Positions 28,686 through 42,741 are shown, counted from the first letter of the stretch. The stretch: DNA of 64,000 bases from Lytechinus variegatus (GCF_018143015.1 NC_054740.1:50092240-50156239), one strand, 5' to 3'. Notes: generated by a model not told the origin, from the sequence alone. Numbers and translations: made by a program.

Positions 28686-28767
<82 letters not shown>
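28660..28767. repeat. (CA)n-(TA)n microsatellite (right)
   Basis: Mirror of 23105-23216. Confidence 0.95.
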
Positions 28768-28768
<1 letters not shown>

Positions 28769-29265
28769 AAAAAGTTGGGTCTAAACTAAAGCTTAAGCTT
28801 TCCGGAAGTGATGAGGGGTGTAGTGTGCTAGTCATAATTATGAAGAGCATTTTTCCACCTTAAAAGCTTGACAACCCCCAAACTCAATTAACATATAAAT
28901 AAACACACAAACAATTGAATAAATAAATAATCAGGTAATTTTATTTTAAAGGCCATCAGCCCTCCCGAAGAAAGGAATTTTCTCTCCAGAGATAAACTTG
29001 ACACCCCCTCCCCCCCAAAAAAAAAAGATCGTCAGTCCCAAATAAAGCAATTTAATGGGTATGTCTTTTGTTTCAAAATTTAAGGGGTGTGCCCATACAT
29101 TCACCCCCTCCCCGCTCCACGTCTTGGTTGAGAATCTTGCATTTAAGGCCTCTGACCCCTTCCATAGAGATTATGTAGACTGACTAACTTAGAAAGTAAT
29201 TTGAAAAATATAACATTTGAAATAACAAATTACATTTTTTGGGGGTATTATTATTATTATTATAA

Positions 29266-30498
29266 AGTCTTATTTATCCAGGGTAGCCTCATCAGTGACG
29301 TACACTGTTCTCCCAGAGGGTCCTGCTGCATTCAAACACATACAAAAGAAAACAAAACAAAGGACAACAAATTAGAAATTATATATTGGATGTCTCAGAT
29401 TGGAATACCAGAGATATTCCAAGAGTTGTGCAAATATTCCAAGAATCGCAGATGAGTGAAATCAATATAAACATGGTAAAGACAGCGTGAAAACATTTCA
29501 AAAATTTCATATTTTCAATATATTAGCATAATATGCATTCGCAATTTTGCACTAGGATGAGCCGAGTTGAGGGCCCAACCTATACAGAAAAAATGGAACT
29601 CACTACCAAATCAATTTAATGTCATATTGATAAGAGAGTTATCGGGTGCCCGTTTCATAAATCATGAATTTGCAATAACAGTTTTAAGCTATTGAAATAA
29701 TTCAATTTGACTGGCTGATAGTGAGTTTACTTCAGAAATTGTGCATAATCTGTTATTGCAATTCTTTATGAAATGGGAGCCCAGGTGGACTTTGAACGTA
29801 CTACATGTAGTTCAGATGTCAGCATAACAAGGCGACGTGTTTGAGGTATATCTGATGACATGCATAGCTGCATTCGCATTAAAAAAACATTTCACCCAAG
29901 ATTTTCACCATACCTTCACACGTTCTGGTGCCGGCCTACAGCGTAGAACCATCGAGGTCTCTTAAGCCAACCGCGTAATGTTTTTGTTGCATGACAATAA
30001 ACTCTTTTTGTTCAGAATCCACGGGGGCATCCACCATTTTATTTCGTGCTGCAATAATTCAAATACACCACTCATGCATTCATGTGTTTTGAAGCTTCAA
30101 AGATACTTTTTTCGTTTGTATTAGAATAATCGGACGTGTAAAGTCATAGTTTAACCCTGGAGATATCTCCATTAACCTGAGATTTTGAAATCAAGAGAAG
30201 ATTGAGTATAGACTCTCGTTGTGGAGAGGGACCTGTGTCGATGTACTGTAAGAGTGTGTAACATGGTTGCAAGCGCAGTAATAGATTCCGATCTGAAAAG
30301 TGATTTGATTGTCCTTCAGTCGATTCTTTGAGTGGATACACCTTTCAAAGTTGTGTAAACAAATTCAAAGAAAGGTTTGATCACTGCTCATTGTTTGACC
30401 AGTAGTCAGAAATAGAGGCCTATTACAGCGGACTAAGAGCTGCTTGATATTTTCGGGATATTGAATGTATTAACAAAGTCAATACGTGGAGACGGAGG
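29266..30498. other. Upstream region of the right P450 gene, no gene recognised
   Basis: Mirror of 21373-22607. It is about 9 kb from the same region of the other copy, so the two genes do not share a short bidirectional promoter. Confidence 0.5.
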
Positions 30499-30862
30499 AT
30501 GGATATGGGTATATTCCAAACTAGCAGATTGAGAGATGGGCTGGTGTTCGTCGCTGCTTTCCTTCTTGTGAAATGGCTGGTGGTGGGATCCAAATCAAGA
30601 AGAAAGTCGGCGTTTCCTCTGCCCCCTTCGCCTCCGGGTCTCCCACTGATCGGACATCTTCTTATGCTCCGTGGAGACTTTCGCCATGTCTTCCGAGGAC
30701 TGATGGACAAGTACGGCAACATTTTCTCGATTCGTGTAGGACCCCAGACGATCATGGTGATGAACGACATCGATGCGGTTAAAGAAACCTTCGTGAACCA
30801 GTCCGATACCTTTTCAGACCGACATATGCCCCCTCTGCTCAAATACGCTCTTGGTTCTGCGG
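30499..30862 (+). CDS. P450 right copy, exon 1
   Basis: Signal anchor, basic residues and [13 protein letters not shown] hinge, ending in phase 1 before GTAATT. The open frame and both overlapping alternative frames match the left exon, so the exon appears unchanged at the nucleotide level. Confidence 0.93.
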
Positions 30863-33800
30863 GTAATTAGGTTGTACCAAATTATCAAGAATTATCAAGA
30901 GTTAAACTTTCAGATTGATAGATTAATATAGGATTGATATAGGAGTTATCACAGCAGATCATTCATTTAAACCTGTTCCATAGTGTTGGTAGAATGTTAA
31001 TGTGACCCAATCTAAATTTATACTTAAAGGACAAGTCCACCCCAACAAAAACTTGATTTGAATAAAAAGTGAAAAATTCAACAAGCATAACACTGAAAAT
31101 TTCATCAAAATTGGATGTAAAATAAGAAAGTTATGGCATTTTAAAGTTTCGCTTATTTTCAACAAAATATTTATATGAACGAGCCAGTTACACCCAAATG
31201 AGAGAGTTGATGACATCACTCACTCGCTATTTCTTTTGTAATTTATTATATGAAATATGAAATATTTTTATTTTCTCGTCATTGTCATGTGAAATGAAGT
31301 TTCATTCCTCCCTGAACACATGGAATTCCTTTATTTTAACAATTTGTGCTTCAGGCAAGGAGGTCTTAATCGTCAAATTCGTAAAATTGAAATATTGTAT
31401 AATCTAAACAATAAAAAAACCAAAGAAATAGTGAGTGAGTGACATCATCGACTCTCTCATTTGGATGTATTATAACTGGATCGTTCATATAACTATTTTG
31501 TTGAAAATAAGCGAAACTTTGAAATGTCATAACTTTCTTATTTTACATCCGATTTTGATTAAATTTTCAGCCTTGTCCTTGTCTGATTTATCTCTATTGA
31601 TTCAAATCAACATTTTTCTGGGGTGGACTTGACCTTTAATAACTATGTAACATATTGCATGCAGGTTCATGTATTTTATACATATATATATATATATAGC
31701 TTTAATTTTGTCTCTGCAGGGGCCGCGGAACGGTTTTTAAGGGGGGGGGGTGGCTGACCATGCAAAAAATCACAATCTTATGGCCATTTTCATGTTTTTG
31801 TACATAGTTTAGGAAAAAAAGAGTGGGGGGCTGAAGACCAGCCCCCCCCCCCCCGTTTCCGCGGCCCCGCTCTGTGCATATAGGCCTGCATACTTTGCAT
31901 TTTAAATGGCCCAAAATGGAACCGATAGTGCTTTGCTGATTGGGCTACTATTTTTTAATATATGAAATAAAGAAATATATTAATGCATTAATGAATAAAT
32001 AGATATGTACATTACAAATTACCAACCGAATAAATGAATCAAGGAATAAAAAAGACACTTTATGCAGCCCAGTTATTATTGTATTCATTATCATCGCAAT
32101 ATTTGGCATAACTGGAAGGGGACCAAACAAGAACTCAATTCAGACCGTTATCATGGTTGTGCACAGTATGCCAAGGTTCATAATGGATTTGATGTCTTGA
32201 TCACAATTTAGAGCGCAAATCAACACTCGTTTCAACTCGGTATTAGGTTTAGTCATTCATTTTTTTCAGGTAGTTTTGCCTTTGACAATGGCCCTGTATG
32301 GAAAGCTCGTCGTCGCTTTGGCTTCGGTGCTATGAGGACGTTCGGCGTTGGGAAGTACAGCATGGAACAACGGATCATCGAAGAGGCGAACGTACTTTGT
32401 GAGGTCATCGAGAATAACCAAGAAACCAGTTTCAACCCAAGAGAACTTATCACCCACTCCGTATCCAGCATCATCTGCGGCATAACCTTCGGACAGAGGT
32501 AAGTGTACACGAATAGGCGCCAAAGTACTCACGAGATCGATGCATGAATATGGGGGAAAGGGTGCCTCCGATAGTAGACTAAAAGCTTCAGTCTCTGCAT
32601 TTTGGTTGTTCCGCTTAACTGCGTTCGCTCCACTCACCAATGCATATAGTAAAATGTCAGAAATCCTGTATACTCCGATAAAAGCTTTCAAAATACCGAG
32701 TATAAAGTAATTTGAAATTAATCATAACAATTGTGATCTTTCACAGACTAATTGCCATTTACTCTGCCAGCTTTGAGCTTTGAGCACCATTCCCCTTGCC
32801 TCGCCTCTACTGCATGAACAGTGATGATTGCGAAATATCAGGGATCACATTGCCGGTGCAAGTGGCATCCGTCCGCTGTACTTTATTCACAAATTTAACA
32901 TAAACTAAGAAGTCGGCAAAATAGTAAGATGTTTATAATTGATTTGTATTTTTGCATTTTTCATTTGTATGTTGAAAAGTAGATATAGAAAATATATTAT
33001 ATATATAAACTTGAAATTCTTAATCGCGAAGTTTCTATTTTGCAAATGGTGAAGATACAATATTTTCATGAAAGTTCATCTGTGTTGGTTGAAAATAAGT
33101 AAAATTGAACATTTTGCTCACAATAATACAATATTGCTTATCTTTTTTGATGAATGTGAGGTAGGCATTACCGATCTGTCATAGATTAATTTCCAGTTAT
33201 TTGCTGATATTCTTATTGCAATGATTGTTGTATATACTTTCTGCTCCTTGAAGGTTTGATTTAAATGATCCAGAATTCAAGGAATTGATTGGAAGAATGC
33301 ACACTGCACTGTCAACCATCACATTTTTCTCCGTGGGACAACTTTTCCCGTTTCTCCTACACACGCCTTTGTACTCTGACTTCCGTCAACTGGTCTTCCG
33401 GCTCAAATCTCTGGTAACGCGCATGGTCCGGGAACACGAGAACAGCCTCGATGATCAGCACATTAGAGACATCATTGACCTCTACGTCTTGGAGATTCGA
33501 GAGCAGAAAAAACGCAGAGATGACATCGTATTTGATGAGACGAGGGTGTGGCGTGGCATCTTCGATCTGTTTGCGGCAGGGACAGGGACCACGAGTACGA
33601 CGTTGATGTGGGCTATTTTCTTGATGGCATCGCATCCTGATACCATGAAGCAGGTGCGAAAACTAGTGGCCCTTAATTGTCCTATTCATTCTTGACTGAC
33701 TTAAGCATGGGTGTCGATCACGGGGGGGGGGGGGGAATGGGGGATATATCCCCCCCAATATTTCAAGTGGGGGGATGGCCTGTATTATCACCCCCCCCCA

Positions 33801-36800
33801 ATAATTAAGGGTAGAAAAATTATAATGATGAAAAAAATGAAAAGTTTAAACATGATGATTATAGTATGCCATCAATCAGTTTGTTTCCCTCGCAATTTGT
33901 GTATACTGTTATTAAACAAAAACATTCTTTTCAGGACTATTAAACAGATTAGTGGAGGTTCAAGATGAAAAAGAATGAAATGTTTATGTATATGATATTT
34001 TTTAACACATGGCATAAAAGGACCCCAACGAAAAACAACCTTTGTTGATAGGGTGTTCCATCCCACCAGTGGTAAGTAAATTAATTTTAATAAATCATGA
34101 TGGGTGGAAAAATTAAACGGAGTAAAATGGTGGCAAGATAAATCGTCTAAGGAATGACGGTAAGCCCGATGGTGCACGAGAAGCCACACACACACACATA
34201 GCGTGAGGGTTGTTATCAGTTGTAGGCCTAGGTATTTTCCGTAACCAATTGTCCGGATATGTTGCATTTTTTAGTCAGATATATGAAGACGACTTCGATA
34301 ACAGAATTCTAAATGAAATTAATGATATTCTCAAAATTAGCGAGTTTGCCATTCATTCAATTTCCATGTCAATAGGCGACAATTTTCTTAATTATTTGCG
34401 TTAGTAATTTTGTAAACACTTTTCTCTTCTTTGTGTTCAAATTAAAATCATCCAAACCATGCAAACCGCTCACGGAACACAATGGAAGGTGGTGGTAACT
34501 GACAGTACCTGTGTCTACAGTCTTGATTTTGTTTTTAAAACAATTTTTGTTATCACTGTTATGAATCGATATTTGTCTAAGAGCGACTACACATCAAACA
34601 TTATTGGTGGATGTAATAGGCAATCGATTATAATTGTAGGGGAATACTTTGCATACAAACGGTCTCATATTTTGACAACACATTTGGGGCAGTGATGAAG
34701 AATTACATTTGACTTGTCAAATTTCCGTCTTTCCTAAAGATGTAATTGATATCTGTGCAGAAAATGCATCGTTAATTCAAAAAAGTATTTCAGACTGAGA
34801 AATTGCGCAATATCCTTTAATCAAAATTTATACTAAATGCACAGTAAAAACGCTGTTTAAGATTTCATACAATGCTCTTTACTATATGAACCTTACAGCA
34901 TTTGTTTAACCGTTTAAACAATCATGTTTAAATCATTCAAGGTTAGATATATAAAAAATTCAACACTTGTTTAAACTGTTTAAACAATTACTGTAAGCTT
35001 CATATAATAAGCAGCGTTGTATATTTTGTATGTGTGTGGCACTGGGAAGCGGGAGTGTTGGGGCTGAAAATGTAACCTGAATAAATACCTCGATTTTGAA
35101 GTGACACCCTTTTTTTTCTTTTCAAATTTACAACAAATTTCCAGAAAAAACCCTTCACCAGGGCCCTGATATACTTTAAGACGTCTGATCATATTTTTGT
35201 GATGCACTCTCCCAACCATCTTCCAGGTGCAAGCTGAGATTGATAGCATTATTGGCGATCATCGCTCACCATCGATGGCAGACAGGGAGGCAATGCCACT
35301 GACAATGGCAACTATCTTGGAAATCCAGAGATTTCGACCAGTAGCACCCCTTGGGTTTCCCAGATTCACCAGTAGGGATGCTGTGGTCAAAGGATATTCC
35401 ATTCCTAAAGGAACAGGTCAGTAGTCGACCGGGGGGGGGGGGGGAGCAGGGCGTCGAAACAAAGGATTGTCTTTTGTGTTTGAGAGGACGCAACAATGAG
35501 ATGCCCCCATCCCCATTATAATCATTTGGATGCGCCGACGCCCATGATTGCGGATCAGAGTCTCCCTCTGCGGTATATCCTTAGTAAAATAGTTAAAGTC
35601 ACTCAGGCCTTCATCCGACCACGATACTCCTGGAACCAGCAGGACGGAGGAAGGGTCGGAGGGAGCTCAGATGAAAGATCGGAGTAGTGCCTGTGTGGAC
35701 AGAGATACTCCTACCTTTCTCCGAACAAGGATTTGTTCGGAGAAAGGTAGGTGTAACTCCGTCCAAATAGCCTACGTCTAGGTTGTGATATGATTTATAT
35801 ATTTTCATCCGACTAGGATCCCAAGTGGCTTGTGTCTCAGAGTCGTTTGCCGCCATGCTTTTCCAGTCGAGTAACATCCTTTTTGCACAATCTATGCCTT
35901 TCCTGTAAAATTTATATGTAATAACAGACCGGTGGTAGCAAATGCAATCAGTATAACGTAAGTCCCCTTTGAGGATTGACTGCAATTCTTCATGCAGGCA
36001 GGTGTTGTTTGGTAAGCAATCTGCAAAACAGAAGTCAGTCAAGCATATACAGGTATCAAAATGGCTTCAACATATCAAATTGAATTAGTTTGATGTAACA
36101 ACATTAGTTTTTAAGCTAATTCTTATATTGCAATGTTTTCTTTTCATCTTCTCTTGCCTTCGACATTTTAGCGGTCCTCGTGAATTTATGGGAGCTCATG
36201 CACAGTACAGAGTATTGGGACCAGCCTGAAAAGTTCAAACCTTCACGATTTCTGTGTGAAGATGGGAAGAGCATTATCAAACCGGATGCATTCATTCCAT
36301 TTGGTACAGGTAGGCTCTTAATAGGTCCATGGTATATCGCATGCTTTTATGTGACAAGTCAGGTGGTGTTGGTGATGATGGTTGGTAAACCGTCGTCGTA
36401 CCGAGTTTGAAAAAGTATAGTGGAAATATTTTATCCGAGGTTGCCAGACCAACCGAAGAATGCTTTGACTATCCTTTCGAAAGAAACACCCGGTATATTT
36501 GTTTTATATCCCTTCAATTTTAAAGTTTGGACGAAAATATTGGTAATGTTCTAATTGACCCATCTCCATGAACTGAACAAAATCTATATCAGCTTAACTG
36601 CGCGCGGCTATTACCCAACCGGCTCCCAAGCATCACTCGAGGTGATTTGGTATTGCGCGGCGTGGCTGTGAGCTCGTCTAATAATTTCACTTACCGGTTG
36701 TGAAGGTTGTGAACTAAAATTAAGCAGCCTGAATCTTTCGATGATCGAATGACGGCCATTTTAGCATGCAGAATCATTATTTCATTTCGTTTATTTCCAT

Positions 36801-39112
36801 TTTCAACAATTACAATTTGTTTTGTACATTTTGACATATAAATAACAAAACATATTTTAGGTATCCCTGTGCAAAAATTGTATTCAAGATTATTCCATAT
36901 CAGGATGGAAATGGAGGAGGCTGCTAAAAAGCGGCGCTTATAGAGTGCAGCCTCCTAATGAATATTCCTGTAGTTGCATAGCATATGAATATAACAAATA
37001 ACAACTTGAGCATGAACGGTTAAATCAAAAGGAAATAGGGGAAATTATAAAAAAGCAAGACGAGGTTTCACAATGACATTTAATTATCGGAAAGTTTGTG
37101 ATTCAGCTTAAGCAGGGACCGCAGAGCGGTTTTCAAAGGGGGGGGGGGGGCTGCATGAGCATGCAAAGAATCACTATCGTGTGGTCATTTTTACGTTTTT
37201 GTTTACAGTTTTGGAAAAAATTGGTGGAGGGGGGGGGGGCTCCCCCCCCCCCTTGTATCCGCGGCCCAAGAGCTAGTATTGTATTTACCTGCGTGTGTGC
37301 TGATTGTGCTGCGCTCAGCGGACCCATGCAGATAAAGCGTCTGTGCCGTCGCATCACCAAACTTGCCGGTGAATCTCGGAGACTCTTGATCTTCGATGAA
37401 TTTCATTTTTCTCGTGAAATTATGATTCGAAAGGTTCTCAACTAGTCAAACACCAATAAATTTTCAGTAAGGGATATATATTTATGATGCTTAATCTGTT
37501 ATAGCCAAGGCAAGGTGGAGGAGGTGTTCCCCCCCTCCCTTATCGAACAGATCTTGGTAGCGATCTCGCCGAAAATTGGCGCGCACCTCCCTCATGGCGT
37601 AACGTCCCTCATTTGATAGGCCTCTATTCAATTCTTCCAAAATCAAAGTTATTTTTTGATTATTTTGATGCATAAAATAATAATTTGGCTGTAAAACCTT
37701 GAATATTACTCCAAACTGCTAAATTTTGGTCTAGACGCTCTTTTTACGATTATTATCAAATGTATATCGAAAACTGGGGATATCATTTTTTTCGTTTGTA
37801 TTATTCATTGCGGTGGCGTACGGTGGGTCATGGCATTGGGGGGCACCAGCAAAATTTTTGAGTCATTAATATTATAGTGGGCGTGTGAAGCGCGCTCAAT
37901 TGCCAGGTTTACTGACTTAATCGAGAGCGGGCTCATTAATTCAAAACGGTGGACTCATGAAAAGAATAGTGTGGATATCCACGTCAACATGCGTCATTGT
38001 CAGCGTAATTTATAGAGGAAATCTGCATAAACAATGGGTTCAACCGATGGTTTTAACACCACCTTTGTGAATTCGGGCCAGAAAATTTCATCAAAATTGA
38101 ATGAAAAACAAGAGAGTTACTACATTTTTTTCATTCACCTATTTTCACAAAAAGTTGTATATGCAACAACAATTGAAATGCTACTAATTCCTGGGTGAAA
38201 TAAAGCTTTATTTCGCTTTACATTTGGGATTAAATATTTATCCTTCTTTGATTGGTTGAAAGAGCTTCTCGTGGTTAATGGTTATTTCAATTATTTCAGA
38301 ATGTTGGCGCGATTGACACTCTATGTTATACTATCGGGGATCTCGGTGAAACTGTTCGCATCGAAGGAACATCACATAGTACTATTCTCCTGAGGGCTTC
38401 TCGTGGTGAATAATAATAATTAGGGGCACCTCTGCCCATGTTTTTAGCCAGAAATTCTCTAATGTGTTTGTATTATGTTAAAGACAAAATGGATACAAAA
38501 TTATTCTTAAAAATAGCGAGTGACGTGATCGGGTTCAAATTGGAAACCGACAGGATGATGAAACTATTTTTGTAAAATCTTTACATCCAAATTCAATGAC
38601 ATTTTCAGCGTTATGTTGGTTTGATATTTCTTTTTACCTTCGAATTTATTTGATTTTACAACATGATGATTTAATGATTTCATACTTTTGCGTAATTTGC
38701 ACACAGTAATCCTCATCTGCACATTTACATGTAACCCTGATAATTGCAGTAAATTTCAGGGTCATTTTGCTGAAATTCCTTCTCTATATATTTTCCTTAT
38801 CGCTTAGAGACATGTTTTATGATAGCGGTACACAGATAATATTATTATTATTTAGTATTAATATCCTTTCGAACAGCCAATTCCAATCACTTTGATGATT
38901 AAACCAGTTGATTTATTACTTTAAATTGCATAGGGAGTCGTTCGTGCTTGGGAGAGATATTGGCAAAGATGGAAATCTTCCTGGCTTTCACGTGTCTCCT
39001 TCAAAGATTCAACTTTTACTTGTCTGAGGATTCACCGACAAACACTGAACCAATACCTGGACTTGCATTGATACCGCCTGATTTCCGTATTAGAGCTGAG
39101 AAAAGATTGTAA
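30499..39112 (+). CDS. Cytochrome P450, CYP2-like, six exons (right copy)
   Basis: Mirror copy of the left-arm gene. Exons are 30499-30862, 32270-32498, 33254-33653, 35227-35416, 36172-36309 and 38934-39112, totalling 1500 nt (499 residues plus stop). Every junction is GT-AG with phases 1, 2, 0, 1, 1. All P450 landmarks are present: N-terminal anchor and proline hinge, [24 protein letters not shown] and the haem loop [12 protein letters not shown]. The expected role is NADPH-dependent monooxygenation of a hydrophobic substrate at the ER, relying on P450 reductase; the substrate cannot be read from the sequence. The start codons of the two copies lie 9.1 kb apart and the genes point away from the palindrome axis. 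I saw no coding difference between the copies, while introns differ by SNPs and small indels. Confidence 0.93.
31024..31640. mobile_element. 617 bp foldback MITE in intron 1 (right)
   Basis: Mirror of 20232-20847, with both termini intact. Confidence 0.8.
31717..31869. mobile_element. hAT-like MITE copy in intron 1 (right)
   Basis: Best start of the family: CAGGGGCCGCGGAACGG. CAGGGG-type ends are typical of hAT elements. Length about 153 bp with poly-G/poly-C just inside each end. Confidence 0.65.
32270..32498 (+). CDS. P450 right copy, exon 2
   Basis: Acceptor TTTTTTCAG, donor GTAAGT. Contains the helix C motif WKARRR. Ends in phase 2. Confidence 0.93.
32499..33253 (+). other. P450 right copy intron 2
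   Basis: 755 bases, mirror of the left intron 2. The AT run near 32990 is longer here (ATATATTATATATATA) than its partner. Confidence 0.8.
33254..33653 (+). CDS. P450 right copy, exon 3
   Basis: Helices F to I, including AGTGTTST. The phase 2 entry codon AGG is split across the intron. Ends CAG before GTGCGA in phase 0. Confidence 0.93.
33654..35226 (+). other. P450 right copy intron 3
   Basis: Mirror of the left intron 3. Homopolymer run lengths differ near 33722 and 33792. Confidence 0.8.
35227..35416 (+). CDS. P450 right copy, exon 4
   Basis: Acceptor CTTCCAG. Contains the helix K E-x-x-R (EIQR) and the RFRPVAPLG stretch. Donor GTCAGT, phase 1. Confidence 0.92.
35697..35764. repeat. 68-nt hairpin in P450 intron 4 (right)
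   Basis: Mirror of 16117-16184 with the stem conserved. Confidence 0.7.
36172..36309 (+). CDS. P450 right copy, exon 5
   Basis: Acceptor ATTTTAG. Contains the FKPSRFL motif and the first half of the haem loop. Donor GTAGGC, phase 1. Confidence 0.92.
36310..38933 (+). other. P450 right copy intron 5
   Basis: Mirror of the left intron 5, with the MITE at 37113-37267. Poly-G tract lengths differ between copies. Confidence 0.85.
37113..37267. mobile_element. hAT-like MITE copy in intron 5 (right)
   Basis: Starts CAGGGACCGCAGAGCGG and ends TCCGCGGCCC. Mirror of 14615-14766. Confidence 0.6.
38934..39112 (+). CDS. P450 right copy, exon 6 (haem cysteine and stop)
   Basis: Acceptor GCATAG. Completes the haem loop (SRSCLGE) and ends with TAA at 39110-39112, about 50 bases before the tetranucleotide microsatellite. 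Confidence 0.92.
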
Positions 39113-39136
39113 AAATGTTACTTTCTGACTTTGTCG

Positions 39137-39266
39137 CCTCTTTCATTCATTCATTCATTCATTTATTCATCCATTATTTCTGTCTTCTTTTCTTTCTTTC
39201 TTTCTTTGTTATCTTATCTTTTTCTTTCTTGTTTTCTTTCTTTATTTCTTTCCCCTTTTCTTTCTT
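39137..39266. repeat. Tetranucleotide microsatellites (TTTC/ATTC)
   Basis: Mirror of 12616-12745, 25 bases downstream of the right P450 stop codon. Confidence 0.8.
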
Positions 39267-41219
39267 GTTATATATAAGAAGAATTGTAAAAGCAATTACA
39301 TTCATTTATTTAGTAATTTCCCCCCTTTAAGAATAGCCTACAATGATCAAGAACATTCCACAACATAAGTTTTTGTTAAGTAGGCCTCTGCCTATTTAAA
39401 GGCCAAGGATTATTGTTATTTCTGAATCGAGATTACTTTACAATAAAATTGTATTGGTAGTGGAATTGAATAGGCTTAGCTGTTTTGTTGACACATGTTA
39501 ATTTCAATGAGGTCATTCAAGAGTCTTCTGGAATTTGACTGCTCCTGAAAGGAGAATGTTTTTTTAAAGACAATACTAGAACCTTCCATAATAGTGAATA
39601 CTATATAGAAGCCTCTAGAATAGTGAATACTAGAATGATCTAGAATAGTTGAAATGTGCATATAAAAGGACATCATCACATCATATCAGATTACTTCATC
39701 ATATCAGATCAGAACTCAGAGTTTCATGCCACACTTTATGTCAGAGCGGTGTTGATTTCCACCTGGAATAATTATCTTCTGTGGAATTATTTGCACACTA
39801 TCAATGAACTGTTTGCAGTTATTTTGAGAGAGGAATTTTCAGTTCTCATCGAGATCATCAACATCATCAACCTGTTCAATTAACGCTCTTCAACCCATGG
39901 ATTGCTGAAATTGACTGTTAATCATCATCAACATCGTCTTCACGGACATTTCAACTCGTTACAGTGACTCTTGTTATTCATCGTGCTTCAGCATCAGTTT
40001 CATCGTCGCCATCATTGTGGACTCTTATCTGGATTTTATCATTTGGATTATTAATCGGATATATTGCACATCTGTCACCTCAAGAGGCGTAAGATATTTA
40101 TTTATGTTTTCTTAGTTTTTGAGTGTTATATTTCCTGTAATAAAAGAAAAGGACATTCAATTTCAAATTATTTTATTGTTATTTGTTGCAGTAACGTAAC
40201 ATTCTATGTTACGATACTGCAACAAATAACAAGTAGATTTTAAAATATAAAGTTTAAATTTTCCTTTTTTTTATTACAGGAAATTGATCATGTACTTAAA
40301 CAAAATAAAACCAAATAATCTTACATTAATCTCTTGAAGTGTTTGATGTACAATCCAGGGTTATAGTTCACTGTTATAGTCCAATTTATTTTCCAGGTAG
40401 GCTGGGAAGATTCCTTATTGATGATGGCGATGATGAAACTGATGTTGAAGTCCGATGAATAATAAAAGTCACTGTAACGAGTTGAAATGTCCGTGAAGAC
40501 GATGTTGATGATGATTAACAGTGAAATTCAGCAATACATGGGTTGAAGAGTGTTCATTGAACAGGTTGATGATGTTGATGATCTCGATGAGAACTGATAA
40601 TTTCTCTCTCAAGATAACTGCAAACAGTTCATTGATGGTGGGCAAATAATTCCACACAATATAGATATTCCAGGTGGAAATAAACTGATATGATCTGGTG
40701 AAGTGATCTCGTATGATGTGATGATCTCCTGCTCTCATATGATGTGATGATCTCAAATGATGTGATGTGATCTCCTGCTCTCGTATGATGTGGTGATCAA
40801 GTGATCTAATATGATGTGATGAAATCCTTAAAGAAACTGCAGCTTTTATATACCCATTACAGCTATCCTTCTAGATTTCACTATAATGGAAAGTTCTAGC
40901 ATTGCCTTCAAAAAGAATGTTCTTCCTCTTTCAGGAGCCTTCTTCATTTCTAAAACATTCTTGAATGACCTCATTGAAATCAAGAGTGTCAATAACATAG
41001 CTAAGCCTATTGTTCCTAATCTCTATTCAGAAATAACAATACAACTCCTTGGCCTTTTAAATAGGCAAGGCCTGCATAATATAAAGACATCTGGAACGTT
41101 CTTACAAACATGCTGTGGAATGTACTTGATCATTCTAGGCTATTTTTAAAGAGGAAATAACTAATAGATTAATGTAACTGCTTTCATAATATTCTTCTAC
41201 AATTATTCTTATATATAAC
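39267..41219. mobile_element. ~1.9 kb foldback element downstream of the P450 gene (right copy)
   Basis: Mirror of 10681-12615, with the axis near 40202. The minisatellite (about 40690-40810) differs in unit arrangement from the left copy. Confidence 0.8.
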
Positions 41220-42187
41220 ATCTACAATTCTTTCTTTCTGTCTCTCTCTTTGTCTCACACCCAACATACACACATACCCTTTTCCTTGTTTCCAATGCTA
41301 TCCATGAACTCGTTATGTAAATAAAAAAAACATTGTTTAAGATGTGACAAGGTTTGCAACGCAAAACAAGTATTAATACCAGAATCAGATAGAATTAATC
41401 ATATTAGGCAGGTGTTTTAGCCATAGTTTAAAAGGAAAATGTAGAAAAAAAAAATCAAAATGAATGTCATAATTATATGTAGATTTATATCAGATGTTAT
41501 TACTTGACTATTTCGTGTATATTAAAGATGAGCGTACTAAGGAGCCGAGGAAATGGAGGTCAGTGACCTTGCTTATCTGTGACTACAAAATGATATTGAT
41601 AGTCCAAAAGTTTGTCGATGGAATTATTACGTGTGAAAAGGGAATAGTTATGAACATGTAATTTGACGATATGTCCCAAAAACATTTTGTAGAGTATACG
41701 AGGCGCTTGGTGTGTCAAACAGAGCAAAATAATTATGTTGTTTTATATTAGTCGACTCAGACAGGTTTTTTTTGCTGTGTATTTGATTTCATTATTGTTT
41801 TCTTCTGCATTCATAACCTTCGTATACAATACCATTTCCATTACGTATCAAATATACCATATCGGTAATTGATTTTTGTATGAATCATACACAATAATAT
41901 ATATATATATATATATATTAAAGTCATTATAAACAAATATGATCTACTACCAACGAAAAAAGAATTATAACATTTACAGTGTGCTGGAGAAGGATTGTCA
42001 TTACAAGTAGATTGCTTGGAAAAAATGACCGGAATAAGAGTCATTAAATTAATAAATACATTTATAAAGCAGAACGGAAATGTTATTTTGTTCATAATTA
42101 TATAATGATGAAGATGGAGATGATAACAATGCGGATTATGGTGATAATTGTAAAAATAAAGGCCATGATGGACATGATGATGATCAA
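41220..42187. other. No gene recognised
   Basis: Mirror of 9721-10680. The (TA)n tract at 41897-41919 is longer than in the left arm. Confidence 0.4.
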
Positions 42188-42538
42188 AACTGCTACCGAC
42201 ACTCCCTGTATCCCAAGACCATCCCAGAATGGAACCTTCTCTCTGAGGATGTCAGAAATTCTAAAGACGGAGGAGTTTTCAAACTCAAACTTGAAAGTTT
42301 GGACATCAACACGCTTGTCTCCAAAGCACACTACCAAAATTAACTGTGTTTAGCGCTTGACCCCCTAAACCCAAACGTACGCGACAACCAGATGCTGGTG
42401 ATTGTACGTCAACGGACAGATACAGATACAGATTTCTTATTCCTGTGGGTGAACAGGGCATTAAGATCAGGCACCAGTCCCCGTATATGCATTTTTAAGT
42501 GCTGTTTAATAATTTCATCATTATTATTATTATTATTA
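42188..42538 (+). pseudogene. LINE ORF2 3' end with (ATT)n tail (right copy)
   Basis: Mirror of the left fragment. Coding remnant 42188-42343, tail near 42515-42538. Differences from the left copy in the 3' part ('ctggtgattgtacgtcaacgg' versus 'gtgtttgtacgccaacgg') show arm divergence. Confidence 0.75.
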
Positions 42539-42741
42539 CTTATTCTCGGCGAACAAAATGAAATAACAACATAATGTGCGTGTAAGGAAAGAAATTTAAT
42601 TTAAGAATGTTTCAGTTAAAATTTAAACATGTGTTAAACATTTTTACTTTATCCAGGTTAGGGTTGTCTTGTAGACAAGCATGTACATATGTTTTGAAAA
42701 GCAAGCATTGGAAACGCTTGATACTCCCCCCCCCCTTAGAG

